Assembly (NCBI RefSeq): GCF_011174775.1
Contig: NZ_JAANHS010000007.1
Coordinates: forward strand, 1 to 64,000
Reading direction: 5' to 3'
DNA length: 64,000 nucleotides
Source of the DNA: Rhodobacter calidifons
GTDB taxonomy: Bacteria > Pseudomonadota > Alphaproteobacteria > Rhodobacterales > Rhodobacteraceae
Shown: positions 7,590-16,544 of the stretch, piece by piece
How positions within the stretch are numbered: position 1 is the stretch's first letter
Layout of the letters: every line of letters begins with the position of its first letter
Program-made: the position numbers and the translations under genes
The notes under the pieces: model-generated
Database searches by the model: none
What the model was told of the DNA's origin: nothing
Seen by the model: only the letters and a program-made list of their open reading frames with translations

Positions 7590-8752
7590 CCCATGACCAC
7601 CTCGCGGAAGCGGAAGAAACCATGCGTCGCGTGTGGCCAGGCGCGGCGGTCGTGGTCGCGCAGGATGCGGGCAAGCGGGATGCCGCGGGCGGTGGCAAGC
7701 GGTTCCAGCGCGTTCAGGGCGCAGGCCGCCGGGCCGACCGGGGCCCATGGCGTTACGATCTGGCCGGCCGCCGCACCTTCGGCGAAGTCAAGGAGGGCCG
7801 TCAGATCGGCCGGACCGAAGCGCGGCGCATCCGTTGCGTCAAGCCGGGACAGGGCGTCCGAAAATGCGCCTTCGGTGAAGGCCTGCACGGGGGCTGCGAC
7901 CTGCCGGGGCGAGCGTCCGGCGACATCGCCGAGGACAGCCACGGCACGGGGGCGATAGCCGAGGTCCAGCAGGAATTCGGGCGACAGGTCCTCTTCGGTC
8001 AGCAGAAGCAGCGCCGGGATGTCGGGGGCGGGCGCATCGCCCGTCGGCGCGGGACGCGGTGCGGGCAATGGCGCGAGGGGCAGGGCAGGTGCCTCGGTCG
8101 CCAGGCCCTCGGGCCGGAAACGCCCGTTCGTGTTGCGGGCGATGTTCTCGGCGGTGGCAAGATAGGTCTTGCCCGGCGTGTGCAGCCCGCCGACCCAGCG
8201 CCAGGACAGGGTGTTCGAGGCGGGATCGCCGTCGATCAGGTGGCGCAGGAAGAAGTCGGCCCCCAGTTCCCAGGGCAGCCGCAGCGTGAAGATCCAGATC
8301 GAGGCGAACCACATACGGGCGTGATTGTGCAGATAGCCGGTGGCGACCAGCTCTTGCGCCCAGTGGTCGAAGCCGTCGATCCCGGTCTCGCCCAGCATCG
8401 CCGCCTCGGCGCGCGCGGCAAGGCCCGGTTCCACCGCCAGTCGGTTCAGCGCCGCCTGCACGCCCTGCCGGTAGCTGGCCCAGATGCCGGGGCGCAGTTC
8501 CAGCCAGCCTTTCCAGTAGGTCCGCCACCAGACTTCGGCCAGGAACTTCTCGGCCCCGGTCGGATGGACGCGCAGGGTGGCGTCGATCACCTCGGCCTCC
8601 GTCACCAGCCGATGCCGCAGCCAGGGCGACAGGGCGGAGACATGCGGGTGGCCGGGCAGGTCCAGGTTGCGCAGGGCCGCATAGTCGCGGCCCGCGCGGG
8701 GCAGGAAGGCGGTCAGGCGGTCGAGGCCGGCGTTGCGCGTCGGTGTGAACAT
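7586..8752 (-). CDS. Photolyase/cryptochrome-like FAD-binding protein with swapped domain order
   Basis: 388 aa. Residues about 50-230 are the FAD-binding helical domain normally found at the C-terminus of photolyases: WWRTYWKGWLE, GYLHNHARMW, HLIDGDPASN, WRWVGG, NTNGRF. After a Pro/Ala linker, residues about 250-388 form an alpha/beta segment (ALLLLTEEDLSPEF, AVAVLGDVAGRS, HDRRAWPHATHGFF) resembling the antenna/Rossmann domain that usually comes first. The order therefore appears reversed relative to class I photolyases. Known members repair pyrimidine dimers or act as blue-light sensors; which applies here is unknown. Confidence 0.7.
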   Translation of the reverse strand: MFTPTRNAGLDRLTAFLPRAGRDYAALRNLDLPGHPHVSALSPWLRHRLVTEAEVIDATLRVHPTGAEKFLAEVWWRTYWKGWLELRPGIWASYRQGVQAALNRLAVEPGLAARAEAAMLGETGIDGFDHWAQELVATGYLHNHARMWFASIWIFTLRLPWELGADFFLRHLIDGDPASNTLSWRWVGGLHTPGKTYLATAENIARNTNGRFRPEGLATEAPALPLAPLPAPRPAPTGDAPAPDIPALLLLTEEDLSPEFLLDLGYRPRAVAVLGDVAGRSPRQVAAPVQAFTEGAFSDALSRLDATDAPRFGPADLTALLDFAEGAAAGQIVTPWAPVGPAACALNALEPLATARGIPLARILRDHDRRAWPHATHGFFRFREVVMG

Positions 8753-8823
8753 GCCGGTGGTCTAGGGCCAGTGCGGCGGCTTTCAAGGCATGGTGCCCCC
8801 GCGGCAAAAGCGCATGTGGTGCC

Positions 8824-8849
8824 CTTGCAGCCCCCGTGTCACCCCACTA
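8824..8849 (+). promoter_or_regulatory. Possible heat-shock (RpoH) promoter of clpP
   Basis: CTTGCA and CCCCACTA, separated by 12 nt, resemble the sigma-32 -35 (CTTGAAA) and -10 (CCCCATnT) elements. They end 57 nt before the clpP start. clpP is commonly in the RpoH regulon. The -35 match is imperfect, so this is tentative. Confidence 0.4.
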
Positions 8850-8906
8850 AGACTCTCGCAATACATTCGACGATATTCCTCGAACGACCGAAAGAGGCAG
8901 GCCCCG

Positions 8907-9539
8907 ATGCGCGATCCCGTTGAGCACTACATGAATACCCTTGTCCCGATGGTCGTCGAGCAGACCAGCCGGGGCGAGCGCGCCTATGACATCTACAGCC
9001 GACTGTTGAAGGAGCGGATCATCTTCCTGGCCGGCCCGGTGCATGACGGCATGTCCAGCCTGATCTGCGCGCAGCTTCTGTTCCTGGAATCGGAAAACCC
9101 GACCAAGGAGATCAGCATGTACATCAACAGCCCCGGCGGCGTGGTGACGGCGGGCCTGTCGATCTACGACACGATGCAGTACATCCGGCCGAAGATTTCC
9201 ACCCTGGTGATCGGGCAGGCGGCCTCGATGGGCTCGCTTCTGCTGACGGCGGGCGAGAAGGGGATGCGCTTCAGCCTGCCGAACAGCCGGATCATGGTGC
9301 ACCAGCCCTCGGGCGGCTATCAGGGCCAGGCGACCGACATCTGGATCCATGCGCAGGAGACGCTGAAGCTGAAGCGGCGGTTGAACGAGATCTATGTCAA
9401 GCACACCGGCAACGAGTATGACACGGTCGAGGCGGCGCTGGAGCGCGACAACTTCATGTCGGCCGAGGATGCCAAGGACTGGGGTCTGATCGACCAGATC
9501 CTGGAAAGCCGCGGAAAGGCCGACGATACGTCGAAATGA
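8907..9539 (+). CDS. clpP: ATP-dependent Clp protease proteolytic subunit
   Basis: A 210-aa serine peptidase forming the double-heptamer chamber that degrades substrates delivered by ClpX or ClpA in the cytoplasm. Catalytic Ser107 lies in [10 protein letters not shown] and His132 in MVHQPSGG. The Asp is in the family position after HTGNEYD. The full family signature YINSPGG and C-terminal [12 protein letters not shown] are present. Start ATG 8907 follows AGAGGCAG and matches the short unprocessed N-terminus usual for the order. Its substrate unfoldase clpX follows, separated by a terminator, so the two can be expressed independently. Confidence 0.97.
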   Translation: MRDPVEHYMNTLVPMVVEQTSRGERAYDIYSRLLKERIIFLAGPVHDGMSSLICAQLLFLESENPTKEISMYINSPGGVVTAGLSIYDTMQYIRPKISTLVIGQAASMGSLLLTAGEKGMRFSLPNSRIMVHQPSGGYQGQATDIWIHAQETLKLKRRLNEIYVKHTGNEYDTVEAALERDNFMSAEDAKDWGLIDQILESRGKADDTSK

Positions 9540-9549
9540 CGCCCAGTTT

Positions 9550-9575
9550 CCCGCCGATTTTCCGGTCGGGTTTTT
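9550..9575 (+). terminator. Intrinsic terminator after clpP
   Basis: A hairpin CCCGCCG / CGGtCGGG (one bulged T) with loop ATTTTC is followed directly by five T residues. It sits 10 nt after the clpP stop, in the clpP-clpX gap. Confidence 0.65.
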
Positions 9576-9659
9576 CGGATTGTGGTGCCTTTGGGAAGGG
9601 CCTAGACTTCCCGCATGGCACCGGCCCGGCAGAGCGGGTCACAGCTTAGAGGACGGCGG

Positions 9660-10922
9660 ATGGCGAACAATTCGGGTAGCGACAGCAAGAACACGCTCTA
9701 TTGCTCGTTCTGCGGTAAAAGCCAGCACGAGGTGCGCAAGCTGATCGCGGGGCCCACGGTCTTCATCTGCGACGAATGTGTCGAACTGTGCATGGACATC
9801 ATCCGCGAGGAGACCAAGACCACGGGTCTGAAATCCTCGGACGGTGTGCCGACCCCGCGGGAAATCTGCAAGGTGCTGGACGACTATGTGATCGGTCAGG
9901 TCCATGCCAAGCGCGTGCTGTCGGTGGCGGTGCACAACCACTACAAGCGGCTGAACCATTCCTCGAAGAACGACATCGAACTGTCGAAGTCGAACATCCT
10001 GCTGATCGGCCCCACCGGCTGCGGCAAGACGCTGCTGGCCCAGACGCTGGCGCGCATCCTGGACGTGCCCTTCACCATGGCCGACGCGACCACGCTGACC
10101 GAGGCGGGCTATGTCGGCGAGGATGTCGAGAACATCATTCTCAAGCTCTTGCAGGCCAGCGAATACAACGTCGAACGCGCGCAGCGCGGGATCGTCTACA
10201 TCGACGAGGTCGACAAGATCACGCGCAAGTCCGACAACCCCTCGATCACCCGCGACGTGAGCGGCGAGGGCGTGCAGCAGGCGCTGCTGAAGATCATGGA
10301 GGGCACCGTTGCGTCGGTGCCGCCGCAGGGGGGCCGCAAGCATCCGCAGCAGGAATTCCTTCAGGTCGATACCACGAACATCCTGTTCATCTGCGGCGGC
10401 GCCTTCGCCGGTCTGGAAAAGATCATCGCGCAGCGCAACAAGGGCTCGGGCATCGGCTTCGGCGCCGATGTGAAGGGACCGGAAGAGCGCAGCGTGGGCG
10501 AGCTGTTCAAGGAGCTGGAGCCCGAGGATCTGCTCAAGTTCGGCCTGATCCCGGAATTCGTCGGCCGTCTGCCGGTCATTGCCACGCTGACCGACCTGGA
10601 CGAGGCGGCTCTGGTGACGATCCTGACCGAACCGAAGAACGCGCTGGTGAAACAGTATCAGCGCCTGTTCGAGATCGAGGGCGTGAAACTGACCTTCACA
10701 CCGGATGCGCTGACCGCCATCGCCAAGCGCGCGATCAAGCGCAAGACCGGCGCGCGCGGCCTGCGGTCGATCATGGAGGACATCCTTCTGGACACCATGT
10801 TCGAACTGCCCGGCATGGACGGGGTCGAGGAAGTGGTGGTCAAGGAAGAGGCGGTGAACTCGGGCGCAAAGCCGATGCTCGTCTACACCGAGACGAAGAA
10901 GAAAGAGCCGGTCAAGGCCTGA
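9660..10922 (+). CDS. clpX: ATP-dependent Clp protease ATP-binding subunit ClpX
   Basis: A 420-aa AAA+ unfoldase. The N-terminal zinc-binding domain has four cysteines (CSFC and CDEC pairs). Walker A is GPTGCGKT, followed by Walker [11 protein letters not shown], the pore loop region [10 protein letters not shown], an IGF-loop region (GSGIGFGAD) for docking on ClpP, sensor 1/2 and [10 protein letters not shown]. It unfolds tagged proteins and feeds them to ClpP. ATG 9660 follows GAGGACGGCGG and gives the standard N-terminus [15 protein letters not shown]. Confidence 0.98.
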   Translation: MANNSGSDSKNTLYCSFCGKSQHEVRKLIAGPTVFICDECVELCMDIIREETKTTGLKSSDGVPTPREICKVLDDYVIGQVHAKRVLSVAVHNHYKRLNHSSKNDIELSKSNILLIGPTGCGKTLLAQTLARILDVPFTMADATTLTEAGYVGEDVENIILKLLQASEYNVERAQRGIVYIDEVDKITRKSDNPSITRDVSGEGVQQALLKIMEGTVASVPPQGGRKHPQQEFLQVDTTNILFICGGAFAGLEKIIAQRNKGSGIGFGADVKGPEERSVGELFKELEPEDLLKFGLIPEFVGRLPVIATLTDLDEAALVTILTEPKNALVKQYQRLFEIEGVKLTFTPDALTAIAKRAIKRKTGARGLRSIMEDILLDTMFELPGMDGVEEVVVKEEAVNSGAKPMLVYTETKKKEPVKA

Positions 10923-10942
10923 TCCGGTCGCGCTGGTGATCG

Positions 10943-10968
10943 AAGGCGGGCCGCAAGCCCGCCTTTTC
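10943..10968 (+). terminator. Intrinsic terminator after clpX
   Basis: Stem AAGGCGGG / CCCGCCTT with loop CCGCAAG is followed by TTCCTTTG. It is placed 20 nt after the clpX stop and before the NDUFA12 gene. Confidence 0.75.
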
Positions 10969-11078
10969 CTTTGTCCTGTCGGCGGGACATCCGCTGGCGC
11001 CCCCCGAGAGATGCGCCTTCGCCCTAGACCTTGGCGAGGCTTTCGGCCATATGGGGGAAAACGAAGACGGAGGCCCCG

Positions 11079-11453
11079 ATGTACTTCCTCAAACGCCTGC
11101 TGACCTGGTGGAACAGCCAGACCATCGGCACCCAGCTGTTCACCGCCCGCAAGGGTGTGCGGGTCGGCGAGGACGAGGCGGGCAACGTCTTCTACCAGAC
11201 CGCCGACGGCAAGCGGCGCTGGGTGATCTACAACGGCGACATGGAAGCCTCGCGCATCTCTCCCGACTGGCACGGCTGGCTGCACCACACCTGGGACGAG
11301 CCGCCGACCAAGGCCCCCCTGAAGCACAAGCCCTGGGAAAAGCCGCATCAGGAGAACCTGACCGGCACCGAGGCGGCCTATGTCCCGCCGGGCTCGATCC
11401 GGCGCGCCGCGCCCGTCGCCCGGCGCGACTACGAGGCCTGGGCCCCCGAGTGA
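11079..11453 (+). CDS. NADH:ubiquinone oxidoreductase subunit NDUFA12-like
   Basis: A 124-aa homologue of the mitochondrial complex I accessory subunit NDUFA12 (B17.2), found in alphaproteobacterial complex I. Diagnostic parts are [53 protein letters not shown] and the [12 protein letters not shown] tail. It probably binds the peripheral arm of complex I at the membrane. The main nuo operon is not in this window. The stop codon shares bases with the mlaD start (TGATG), so the three genes here are translationally linked. Confidence 0.92.
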   Translation: MYFLKRLLTWWNSQTIGTQLFTARKGVRVGEDEAGNVFYQTADGKRRWVIYNGDMEASRISPDWHGWLHHTWDEPPTKAPLKHKPWEKPHQENLTGTEAAYVPPGSIRRAAPVARRDYEAWAPE

Positions 11454-11926
11454 TGGCCTACGAACGCGCCGAGATCCTGGCCGGGGCCGTGGTGCTGGCG
11501 GTTGCCCTGGGCTTCACCGTCTTTGCCGCGCGCGGCGCCGGGGTGGGGGCGGGCGCGGACAGCTATGCGCTGACGGCAAGCTTCCGGTCGGCCGAAGGCG
11601 TGCGCGTCGGAACCGATGTCCGGCTTGCCGGCGTGAAGGTCGGCACCGTGACCGCCCTGACGCTGAACCCCGAGACCTATTTCGCCGATGCGACGATCTC
11701 GATGCGCAAGGACGTGGCGATTCCGGTCGATTCGACGATCCTGATCGCCTCGGAGGGCCTGCTGGGCGGCACCTTCGTCGAGGTCCAGCCCGGCGGCGCG
11801 CTGGAGATGCTGGAGCCCGGCGGCGAGATCGAGGACACCCAGGGCGCGGTCAACCTGTTGACGTTACTGATGAAGTTCGCCGGCGGCGGCACTGAGGCCG
11901 CGGCTGACGGCACGCCTTCGCCATGA
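11453..11926 (+). CDS. mlaD: MlaD-like MCE-domain protein, outer membrane lipid asymmetry
   Basis: 157 aa. An N-terminal membrane anchor (ILAGAVVLAVALGFTVFAA) is followed by one MCE domain: LTASFRSAEGVRVGTDVRLAGVKVG and VPVDSTI-like strands ending in LGGTFVEVQPGG. MlaD forms a hexameric ring in the periplasm that hands phospholipids to the MlaFE ABC transporter. The other mla genes are not adjacent. It overlaps the preceding stop by 1 nt and the next gene by 4 nt (ATGA). In this order mlaD is commonly linked to NDUFA12 and DUF2155 genes. Confidence 0.88.
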   Translation: MAYERAEILAGAVVLAVALGFTVFAARGAGVGAGADSYALTASFRSAEGVRVGTDVRLAGVKVGTVTALTLNPETYFADATISMRKDVAIPVDSTILIASEGLLGGTFVEVQPGGALEMLEPGGEIEDTQGAVNLLTLLMKFAGGGTEAAADGTPSP

Positions 11927-12366
11927 AACCGCTGACAGGGGCGCTCTTGCTTCTTGTGCTGGCGCTGCCGGCTTCGGCGCAGGAGGCCGCATCCCCCACG
12001 GGGCCGGAGTTCACCGAGTCGTACGGCGCCTCGTTGCGCTTTCTGGACAAGCTGACCAGTTCGACCGGCGATGTCACCCTGTCGCGCGGCCAGACCGCAA
12101 AGTTCGGTCGGCTGATCGTCCGGCTGGACAGCTGCCGCTATCCGACCGCCAACCCGGCCTCGGAGTCCGAGGCGCATCTGACCATCCTTGAAGAAACGCG
12201 CGAGGCGCCGCTGTTCACCGGCTGGATGCTGGCGTCCTCGCCCGCGCTGTCGGCGCTGGATCACCCGCGTTACGATGTCTGGGTGCTGGGCTGCATCCTC
12301 CCGGGCGATGCGCTGCCGGAGATGGACCCCGCGGAAGAGGCTACCAGCGACGGCGAGGGCGAATAG
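11923..12366 (+). CDS. DUF2155 periplasmic protein
   Basis: 147 aa with a signal peptide (MKPLTGALLLLVLALPASAQ). The body contains LRFLDKLTSSTGDVTL, GQTAKFGRLIVRLDSCRYP, SEAHLTI and FTGWMLASSPALSALDHPRYDVWVLGC, the conserved core of DUF2155. Two cysteines could form a disulfide. Function is unknown; the domain is common in alphaproteobacteria. The gene overlaps mlaD by 4 nt and its 3' end overlaps the convergent aat gene by 97 nt. Confidence 0.82.
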   Translation: MKPLTGALLLLVLALPASAQEAASPTGPEFTESYGASLRFLDKLTSSTGDVTLSRGQTAKFGRLIVRLDSCRYPTANPASESEAHLTILEETREAPLFTGWMLASSPALSALDHPRYDVWVLGCILPGDALPEMDPAEEATSDGEGE

Positions 12367-12965
12367 CCCTCGGGCGCAAAGTCGGCCGACAGGGTCAGGG
12401 CTTCGGCCAGCCTGCGGTGATAATCCGCGCGCGAGATCTCCATGGCGCCGAGGCTGGCCAGGTGCGGGGTCAGGAACTGGGTGTCGAACAGCCGGAACCC
12501 GCCCGCCCGCAGCCGGTGGACCGTATAGGCCAGCGCCACCTTCGAAGCATCGGTTACCCGCGAGAACATGCTTTCGCCGAAGAAGGCCGCGCCCAGCGTG
12601 ACGCCGTAGACCCCGCCGACCAGCGTCGCGCCCTGCCGGATCTCGACGCTGTGGGCAAAGCCCAGACGGTGCAGGTCGGCATAAAGCCGCTGGATGCGGC
12701 GGCTGATCCAGGTTTCGTCCCGATCGGCGCAGGCTTCCACGACCGCCTCGAAATCCTGGTCCACCGTGACGCGAAAGCGGCCCGAGCGGATGCGCTTGGC
12801 CAGCGACCGCGAGATGCGCAGCCCGTCAAGCGGCAGCACCCCGCGGCGGCGCGGGTCGATCCAGTGGATCTGCGGATCCTCGCGCCCGTCCGACATCGGA
12901 AAGATGCCCATGGCATAGGCACGCAGCAGGATGTCCGGGGTGATTTCGTCGGCGGGGACGGACAT
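12270..12965 (-). CDS. aat: Leucyl/phenylalanyl-tRNA--protein transferase
   Basis: About 231 aa. Aat adds Leu or Phe from aminoacyl-tRNA to N-terminal Arg/Lys of proteins, making N-degrons for ClpS/ClpAP. Core motifs are LLRAYAMGIFPMSDGR, IHWIDPRRRGVLPL, DETWISRRIQRLYADLHRLGFAHSVE, LVGGVYGVTLGAAFFGESMFSR and LFDTQFLTPHLASLGA. ATG 12965 gives the usual N-terminus. The last about 33 residues (Ser/Pro-rich) are read from DNA antisense to the DUF2155 gene and look non-homologous. It is the third gene of an accB-accC-aat run, after a hairpin cluster. Confidence 0.93.
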   Translation of the reverse strand: MSVPADEITPDILLRAYAMGIFPMSDGREDPQIHWIDPRRRGVLPLDGLRISRSLAKRIRSGRFRVTVDQDFEAVVEACADRDETWISRRIQRLYADLHRLGFAHSVEIRQGATLVGGVYGVTLGAAFFGESMFSRVTDASKVALAYTVHRLRAGGFRLFDTQFLTPHLASLGAMEISRADYHRRLAEALTLSADFAPEGYSPSPSLVASSAGSISGSASPGRMQPSTQTS

Positions 12966-12966
12966 C

Positions 12967-13012
12967 GCAAAATCCTTCGAAGGATTTTGCAAAAGTTTTC
13001 GAAAACTTTTGC
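12967..13012. repeat. Two overlapping 24-nt perfect palindromes (TTCGAA-centred)
   Basis: 12967-12990 has half-site GCAAAATCCTTC and 12989-13012 has half-site GCAAAAGTTTTC. Each is a perfect 24-nt palindrome with flanks GCAAAA/TTTTGC, and the two share one GC dinucleotide. A GC-rich hairpin follows (GCGCCCC at 13021-13027 with GGGGCGC at 13034-13040). The first palindrome recurs almost exactly at 57798-57821. The cluster fills the accC-aat gap and could form three successive RNA hairpins there. Confidence 0.9.
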
Positions 13013-13049
13013 GGACCGGAGCGCCCCGGCGAAGGGGCGCCCCCTCAGG

Positions 13050-14396
13050 TCAGGAGAACTGCTTTTCCAGCCACTTCTCCAGCCAGTGAATGTTGTAGTC
13101 TCCGTTCTGGATGTCGGGTTCGGCCAGCAGCATGTCGAACAGCGGGATCGAGGTGTCGATGCCGTCGATGATCAGCTCGCCCAGCGCGCGCTTCAACCGC
13201 GCCAGCGCCTCGGGCCGGTCGCGGCCATGCACGATCAGCTTGCCGATCAGGCTGTCGTAATAGGGCGGGATGCGGTAGCCGTCATAGATCGCGCTGTCCA
13301 TCCGCACGCCAAGGCCGCCCGGGGCGTGGAACTGGGTGATGCGGCCGGGGCAGGGGCTGAAGGCGGGGATCTTCTCGGCATTGATCCGGACCTCGATCGC
13401 GTGGCCGTTGATCTCCAGCTCGTCCTGCATGAAGGACAGGCCGAGGCCGCTGGCCACGCGGATCTGTTCGCGCACGAGGTCCACGCCGAAGATGGCCTCG
13501 GTCACCGGATGTTCGACCTGCAACCGCGTGTTCATCTCGATGAAGTAGAAGTTCCCATCCTCGTAAAGGAATTCGATGGTGCCCGCGCCGATGTATTTCA
13601 GCTTTTTCATCGCATTGGCGCAGATCGTGCCGATCTCGGACCGCAGCTTGGGCGTGATGGCCGGCCCCGGCGCCTCTTCGAACACCTTCTGGTGGCGGCG
13701 TTGCAGCGAGCAGTCGCGTTCGGCCAGATGCACTGCGCCGCCCTTGCCGTCGCCGAAGACCTGGATCTCTATGTGGCGCGGGCGCTGGAGGTATTTCTCC
13801 ATGTAGACTTCGTCGTTGCCGAAGGCGGCCTTCGCCTCGGACCGCGCGGTGCGGAAGGCGACTTCCAGCTCCTCGACCGATTTCGCGACCTTCATCCCGC
13901 GCCCGCCACCGCCGGCGGTGGCCTTGATGATGACCGGATAGCCGATCTGGTCGGCCACGGTCCTGGCCGTCTCGAAATCCGGCAGGCCGCCGTCCGAGCC
14001 GGGCACCACCGGGATGCCAAGCTCTTTCGCGGTTTCCTTCGCGGTGATCTTGTCGCCCATGATGCGGATATGTTCCGCGTTCGGGCCGATGAAGGTGATG
14101 CCGTGGTCTTCCAGAGCCTGGGCGAAACTGGCGTTCTCCGACAGGAAGCCATAGCCCGGATGCACGGCCTGCGCCCCGGTGATCTCGCAGGCCGAGATGA
14201 TGGCGGCCTTGTTCAGGTAGCTGGCGGAGGACGGCGCGGGGCCGATGCAGACGCTTTCGTCCGCCATGCGGACATGCATCGCGTCGGTGTCGGCGGTGGA
14301 ATGCACGGCGACCGACTTGATCCCCATTTCCCGACAGGCGCGGATCACGCGAAGCGCGATCTCTCCGCGGTTGGCGATCAGGATCTTGTCAAACAT
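13050..14396 (-). CDS. accC: Acetyl-CoA carboxylase, biotin carboxylase subunit
   Basis: A 448-aa ATP-grasp enzyme that carboxylates the biotin on AccB, the first step of fatty acid synthesis. It has N-terminal [23 protein letters not shown], then [12 protein letters not shown], the glycine-rich ATP loop [27 protein letters not shown], catalytic-site [28 protein letters not shown] and [11 protein letters not shown]. Length and all motifs are normal. It lies 10 nt downstream of accB on the same strand, so the two are co-transcribed. Confidence 0.98.
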   Translation of the reverse strand: MFDKILIANRGEIALRVIRACREMGIKSVAVHSTADTDAMHVRMADESVCIGPAPSSASYLNKAAIISACEITGAQAVHPGYGFLSENASFAQALEDHGITFIGPNAEHIRIMGDKITAKETAKELGIPVVPGSDGGLPDFETARTVADQIGYPVIIKATAGGGGRGMKVAKSVEELEVAFRTARSEAKAAFGNDEVYMEKYLQRPRHIEIQVFGDGKGGAVHLAERDCSLQRRHQKVFEEAPGPAITPKLRSEIGTICANAMKKLKYIGAGTIEFLYEDGNFYFIEMNTRLQVEHPVTEAIFGVDLVREQIRVASGLGLSFMQDELEINGHAIEVRINAEKIPAFSPCPGRITQFHAPGGLGVRMDSAIYDGYRIPPYYDSLIGKLIVHGRDRPEALARLKRALGELIIDGIDTSIPLFDMLLAEPDIQNGDYNIHWLEKWLEKQFS

Positions 14397-14406
14397 CTGC
14401 CCGCCC

Positions 14407-14904
14407 TTATTCGATGATCATCAGCGGGGCGCCGAATTCGACGGGGTGGCCATCCTCGACCAGGATGCGCTTCACCGTGCCCGCGCGGGGGGCGGGAATG
14501 TGGTTCATGGTCTTCATCGCCTCGATGATGAGCAGGGTCTGGCCTTCGGCGACCTGGGCGCCCAGGGTGACGAAGGGGGCAGCACCGGGTTCGGCGGCCA
14601 GGTAGACCGTGCCGACCATTGGCGAGGTCACGGCACCGGGATGCTGGGCCGGATCCTCGCTTGCGGCCGGGGCGGAAACGGGGGCTGCCGGGGCGGCCGC
14701 AGCCGCAGGGGCGGCGGCAGCGGTCACCGGCGCCTGCGCGGCTGCAACCGTCACCACATTGGCCTGCTTGACGACGCGCACTTCCAGGCTGTCGTCCTCG
14801 CCGTATTCGCGCTTCACCGACAGTTCGGTCAGGTCGTTCTTGTTCAGAAGCTCGGCCAGCGCCGAGATGAAGGCGACGTCGGTATCGGTGTTCTGCTTGC
14901 TCAT
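14407..14904 (-). CDS. accB: Acetyl-CoA carboxylase biotin carboxyl carrier protein
   Basis: 165 aa with the classic BCCP layout. An N-terminal helix region ([33 protein letters not shown]) is followed by a long Ala/Pro-rich flexible linker and a C-terminal biotinyl domain. The biotinylated lysine is in EAMKTMNHI, near residue 135. The carrier shuttles carboxyl-biotin between AccC and the AccAD transferase. It is the first gene of the accB-accC-aat run. The 254-bp gap upstream, shared with divergent preT, presumably holds its promoter. Confidence 0.96.
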   Translation of the reverse strand: MSKQNTDTDVAFISALAELLNKNDLTELSVKREYGEDDSLEVRVVKQANVVTVAAAQAPVTAAAAPAAAAAPAAPVSAPAASEDPAQHPGAVTSPMVGTVYLAAEPGAAPFVTLGAQVAEGQTLLIIEAMKTMNHIPAPRAGTVKRILVEDGHPVEFGAPLMIIE

Positions 14905-15091
14905 CGGGTCCTCTGTTCTTCTCTTCGCCTCAGCCGCGTGCGGCTCGGGCCCGAAGCCCCCCCGCAGTCTGGTATCCGGCGCTTATACGCGAGGCCATGG
15001 GGGCTGAAAAGCCGCGAAAGCGCCCAAGAGACAGGCAGCGCCGATCCGCCAGCGGGAAAGTTTGCAGAAAGCGGCGGTCCGGGAAAATTTA

Positions 15092-15110
15092 CCGTTTGAT
15101 AAAAAAACGG
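15092..15110. promoter_or_regulatory. Inverted repeat in the accB-preT intergenic region
   Basis: CCGTTT and AAACGG are separated by GATAAAA in the AT-rich part of the divergent accB/preT gap, 49 nt before preT. It could be a protein-binding site or part of the preT promoter region. No RutR-type box was seen here. Nothing else was found in 14905-15158. Confidence 0.25.
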
Positions 15111-15158
15111 ACCTGTGCCAGCCTGAGTCCAATCACAAGCCAGGGAGGCCCCCAGCCC

Positions 15159-16478
15159 ATGTCGAACAGCCCGCTGACGCCCGGCATCGTTCCGGGTCGC
15201 CTGCAAGCCGAAGCCTATGCCCGCAACTTCGCCGATCACGAGCCGCCGCTGGACCGGCACGAGGCGCGCGTCGCGGCGGATCGCTGCTATTTCTGCCACG
15301 ATGCGCCCTGCATTGCGGCCTGTCCGACCTCGATCGACATCCCCTTGTTCATCCGCCAGATCGCCACCGGCACGCCCGAGGCGGCGGCCACCACGATCTG
15401 GAGCCAGAACATCCTGGGCGGCATCTGCGCCCGGGTCTGCCCGACGGAAACGCTGTGCGAAGAGGCCTGTGTGCGCGAGGCGGCCGAGGGCAAGCCGGTG
15501 GAGATCGGGCGGCTGCAACGCTATGCGACCGATGTGGCGATGGCCCGGGGCCTGCATCCCTTTACCCGCGGCGCGCCGACCGGCAAGCGGGTAGCGGTCG
15601 TCGGTGCCGGCCCGGCGGGGCTGGCCTGCGCGCATCGGCTGGCCATGCACGGGCATGACGTGGTGGTGTTCGAGCGCCGGCCCAAGGCGGGCGGGCTGAA
15701 CGAATACGGCATCGCCAGCTACAAGGCGACCGGCGGTTTCGCGCAGAAAGAGGTGGACTGGCTCTTGTCCATCGGCGGGATCGAGCTGCGCTGCGGGGTG
15801 GAACTGGGCCGCGATGTGACCCTTTCCCAGCTCGAGGCCGAATATGACGCGGTGTTCCTGGGCATCGGCCTTGCGGGCGTGAATGCGCTGCGCGCTCCGG
15901 GCGAGGACAAGGCGGGGGTCCGGGATGCGGTGGATTTCATCGCCGAACTGCGGCAGACCGCAGACCTTGCGACCTTGCCGATCGGACGCGATGTCGTGGT
16001 GATCGGCGGCGGGATGACCGCGGTGGATGCCGCCGTGCAGTCGAAACTGCTGGGCGCGGAGAACGTCACCATCGTCTATCGGCGCGGGCAAGAGAAGATG
16101 AGCGCATCGGCCTACGAACAGGACCATGCGACGAGCGTCGGCGTGCGCATCATCTGCAACGCGATGCCGGTGGCGATCCACGGCAACGGCGCGGTGCGCG
16201 AGGTGGAATTGGCCTACACGGTCGAGACGCCCGAGGGGCTGAAACCCACCGGCGAGACCTTCCGGCTGAAAGCGGACCAGGTGTTCAAGGCCATCGGCCA
16301 GACGCTTGCGGGCGCGCCCGAGGGGCTTGCCGTCGCCGGCGGCAAGTTCGCCGGGCCTGCGGGCAGGGTCTGGGTCGGCGGCGACTGCGCGGCGGGGGGC
16401 GAGGATCTGACGGTGACGGCGGTGGCCGAGGGGCGCGATGCCGCCGAGGCGATCCATCAGCGGCTGACCGGCGCATGA
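15159..16478 (+). CDS. preT: NAD-dependent dihydropyrimidine dehydrogenase, PreT subunit
   Basis: A 439-aa GltD-like flavoprotein. N-terminal Fe-S ligands lie in CYFCHDAPCIAACPTSIDIP and CARVCPTETLCEEACV. The FAD motif is GAGPAGLACAHRLAMHGHDVVVFERR and the NAD site VVIGGGMTAVDAAVQSKLLG. The end has VWVGGDCAAGGEDLTVTAVAEGRDAA. With PreA it transfers electrons from NAD(P)H to reduce uracil or thymine to dihydropyrimidine. ATG 15159 follows GGGAGG. A dedA gene lies between it and preA. Confidence 0.93.
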   Translation: MSNSPLTPGIVPGRLQAEAYARNFADHEPPLDRHEARVAADRCYFCHDAPCIAACPTSIDIPLFIRQIATGTPEAAATTIWSQNILGGICARVCPTETLCEEACVREAAEGKPVEIGRLQRYATDVAMARGLHPFTRGAPTGKRVAVVGAGPAGLACAHRLAMHGHDVVVFERRPKAGGLNEYGIASYKATGGFAQKEVDWLLSIGGIELRCGVELGRDVTLSQLEAEYDAVFLGIGLAGVNALRAPGEDKAGVRDAVDFIAELRQTADLATLPIGRDVVVIGGGMTAVDAAVQSKLLGAENVTIVYRRGQEKMSASAYEQDHATSVGVRIICNAMPVAIHGNGAVREVELAYTVETPEGLKPTGETFRLKADQVFKAIGQTLAGAPEGLAVAGGKFAGPAGRVWVGGDCAAGGEDLTVTAVAEGRDAAEAIHQRLTGA

Positions 16479-16544
16479 GGCCCGCGCGCGCCCCTTGCGT
16501 TCTGCGGGGCACCGGGCCAGAAGGGGCGCCGGAAAGGACCGCTC

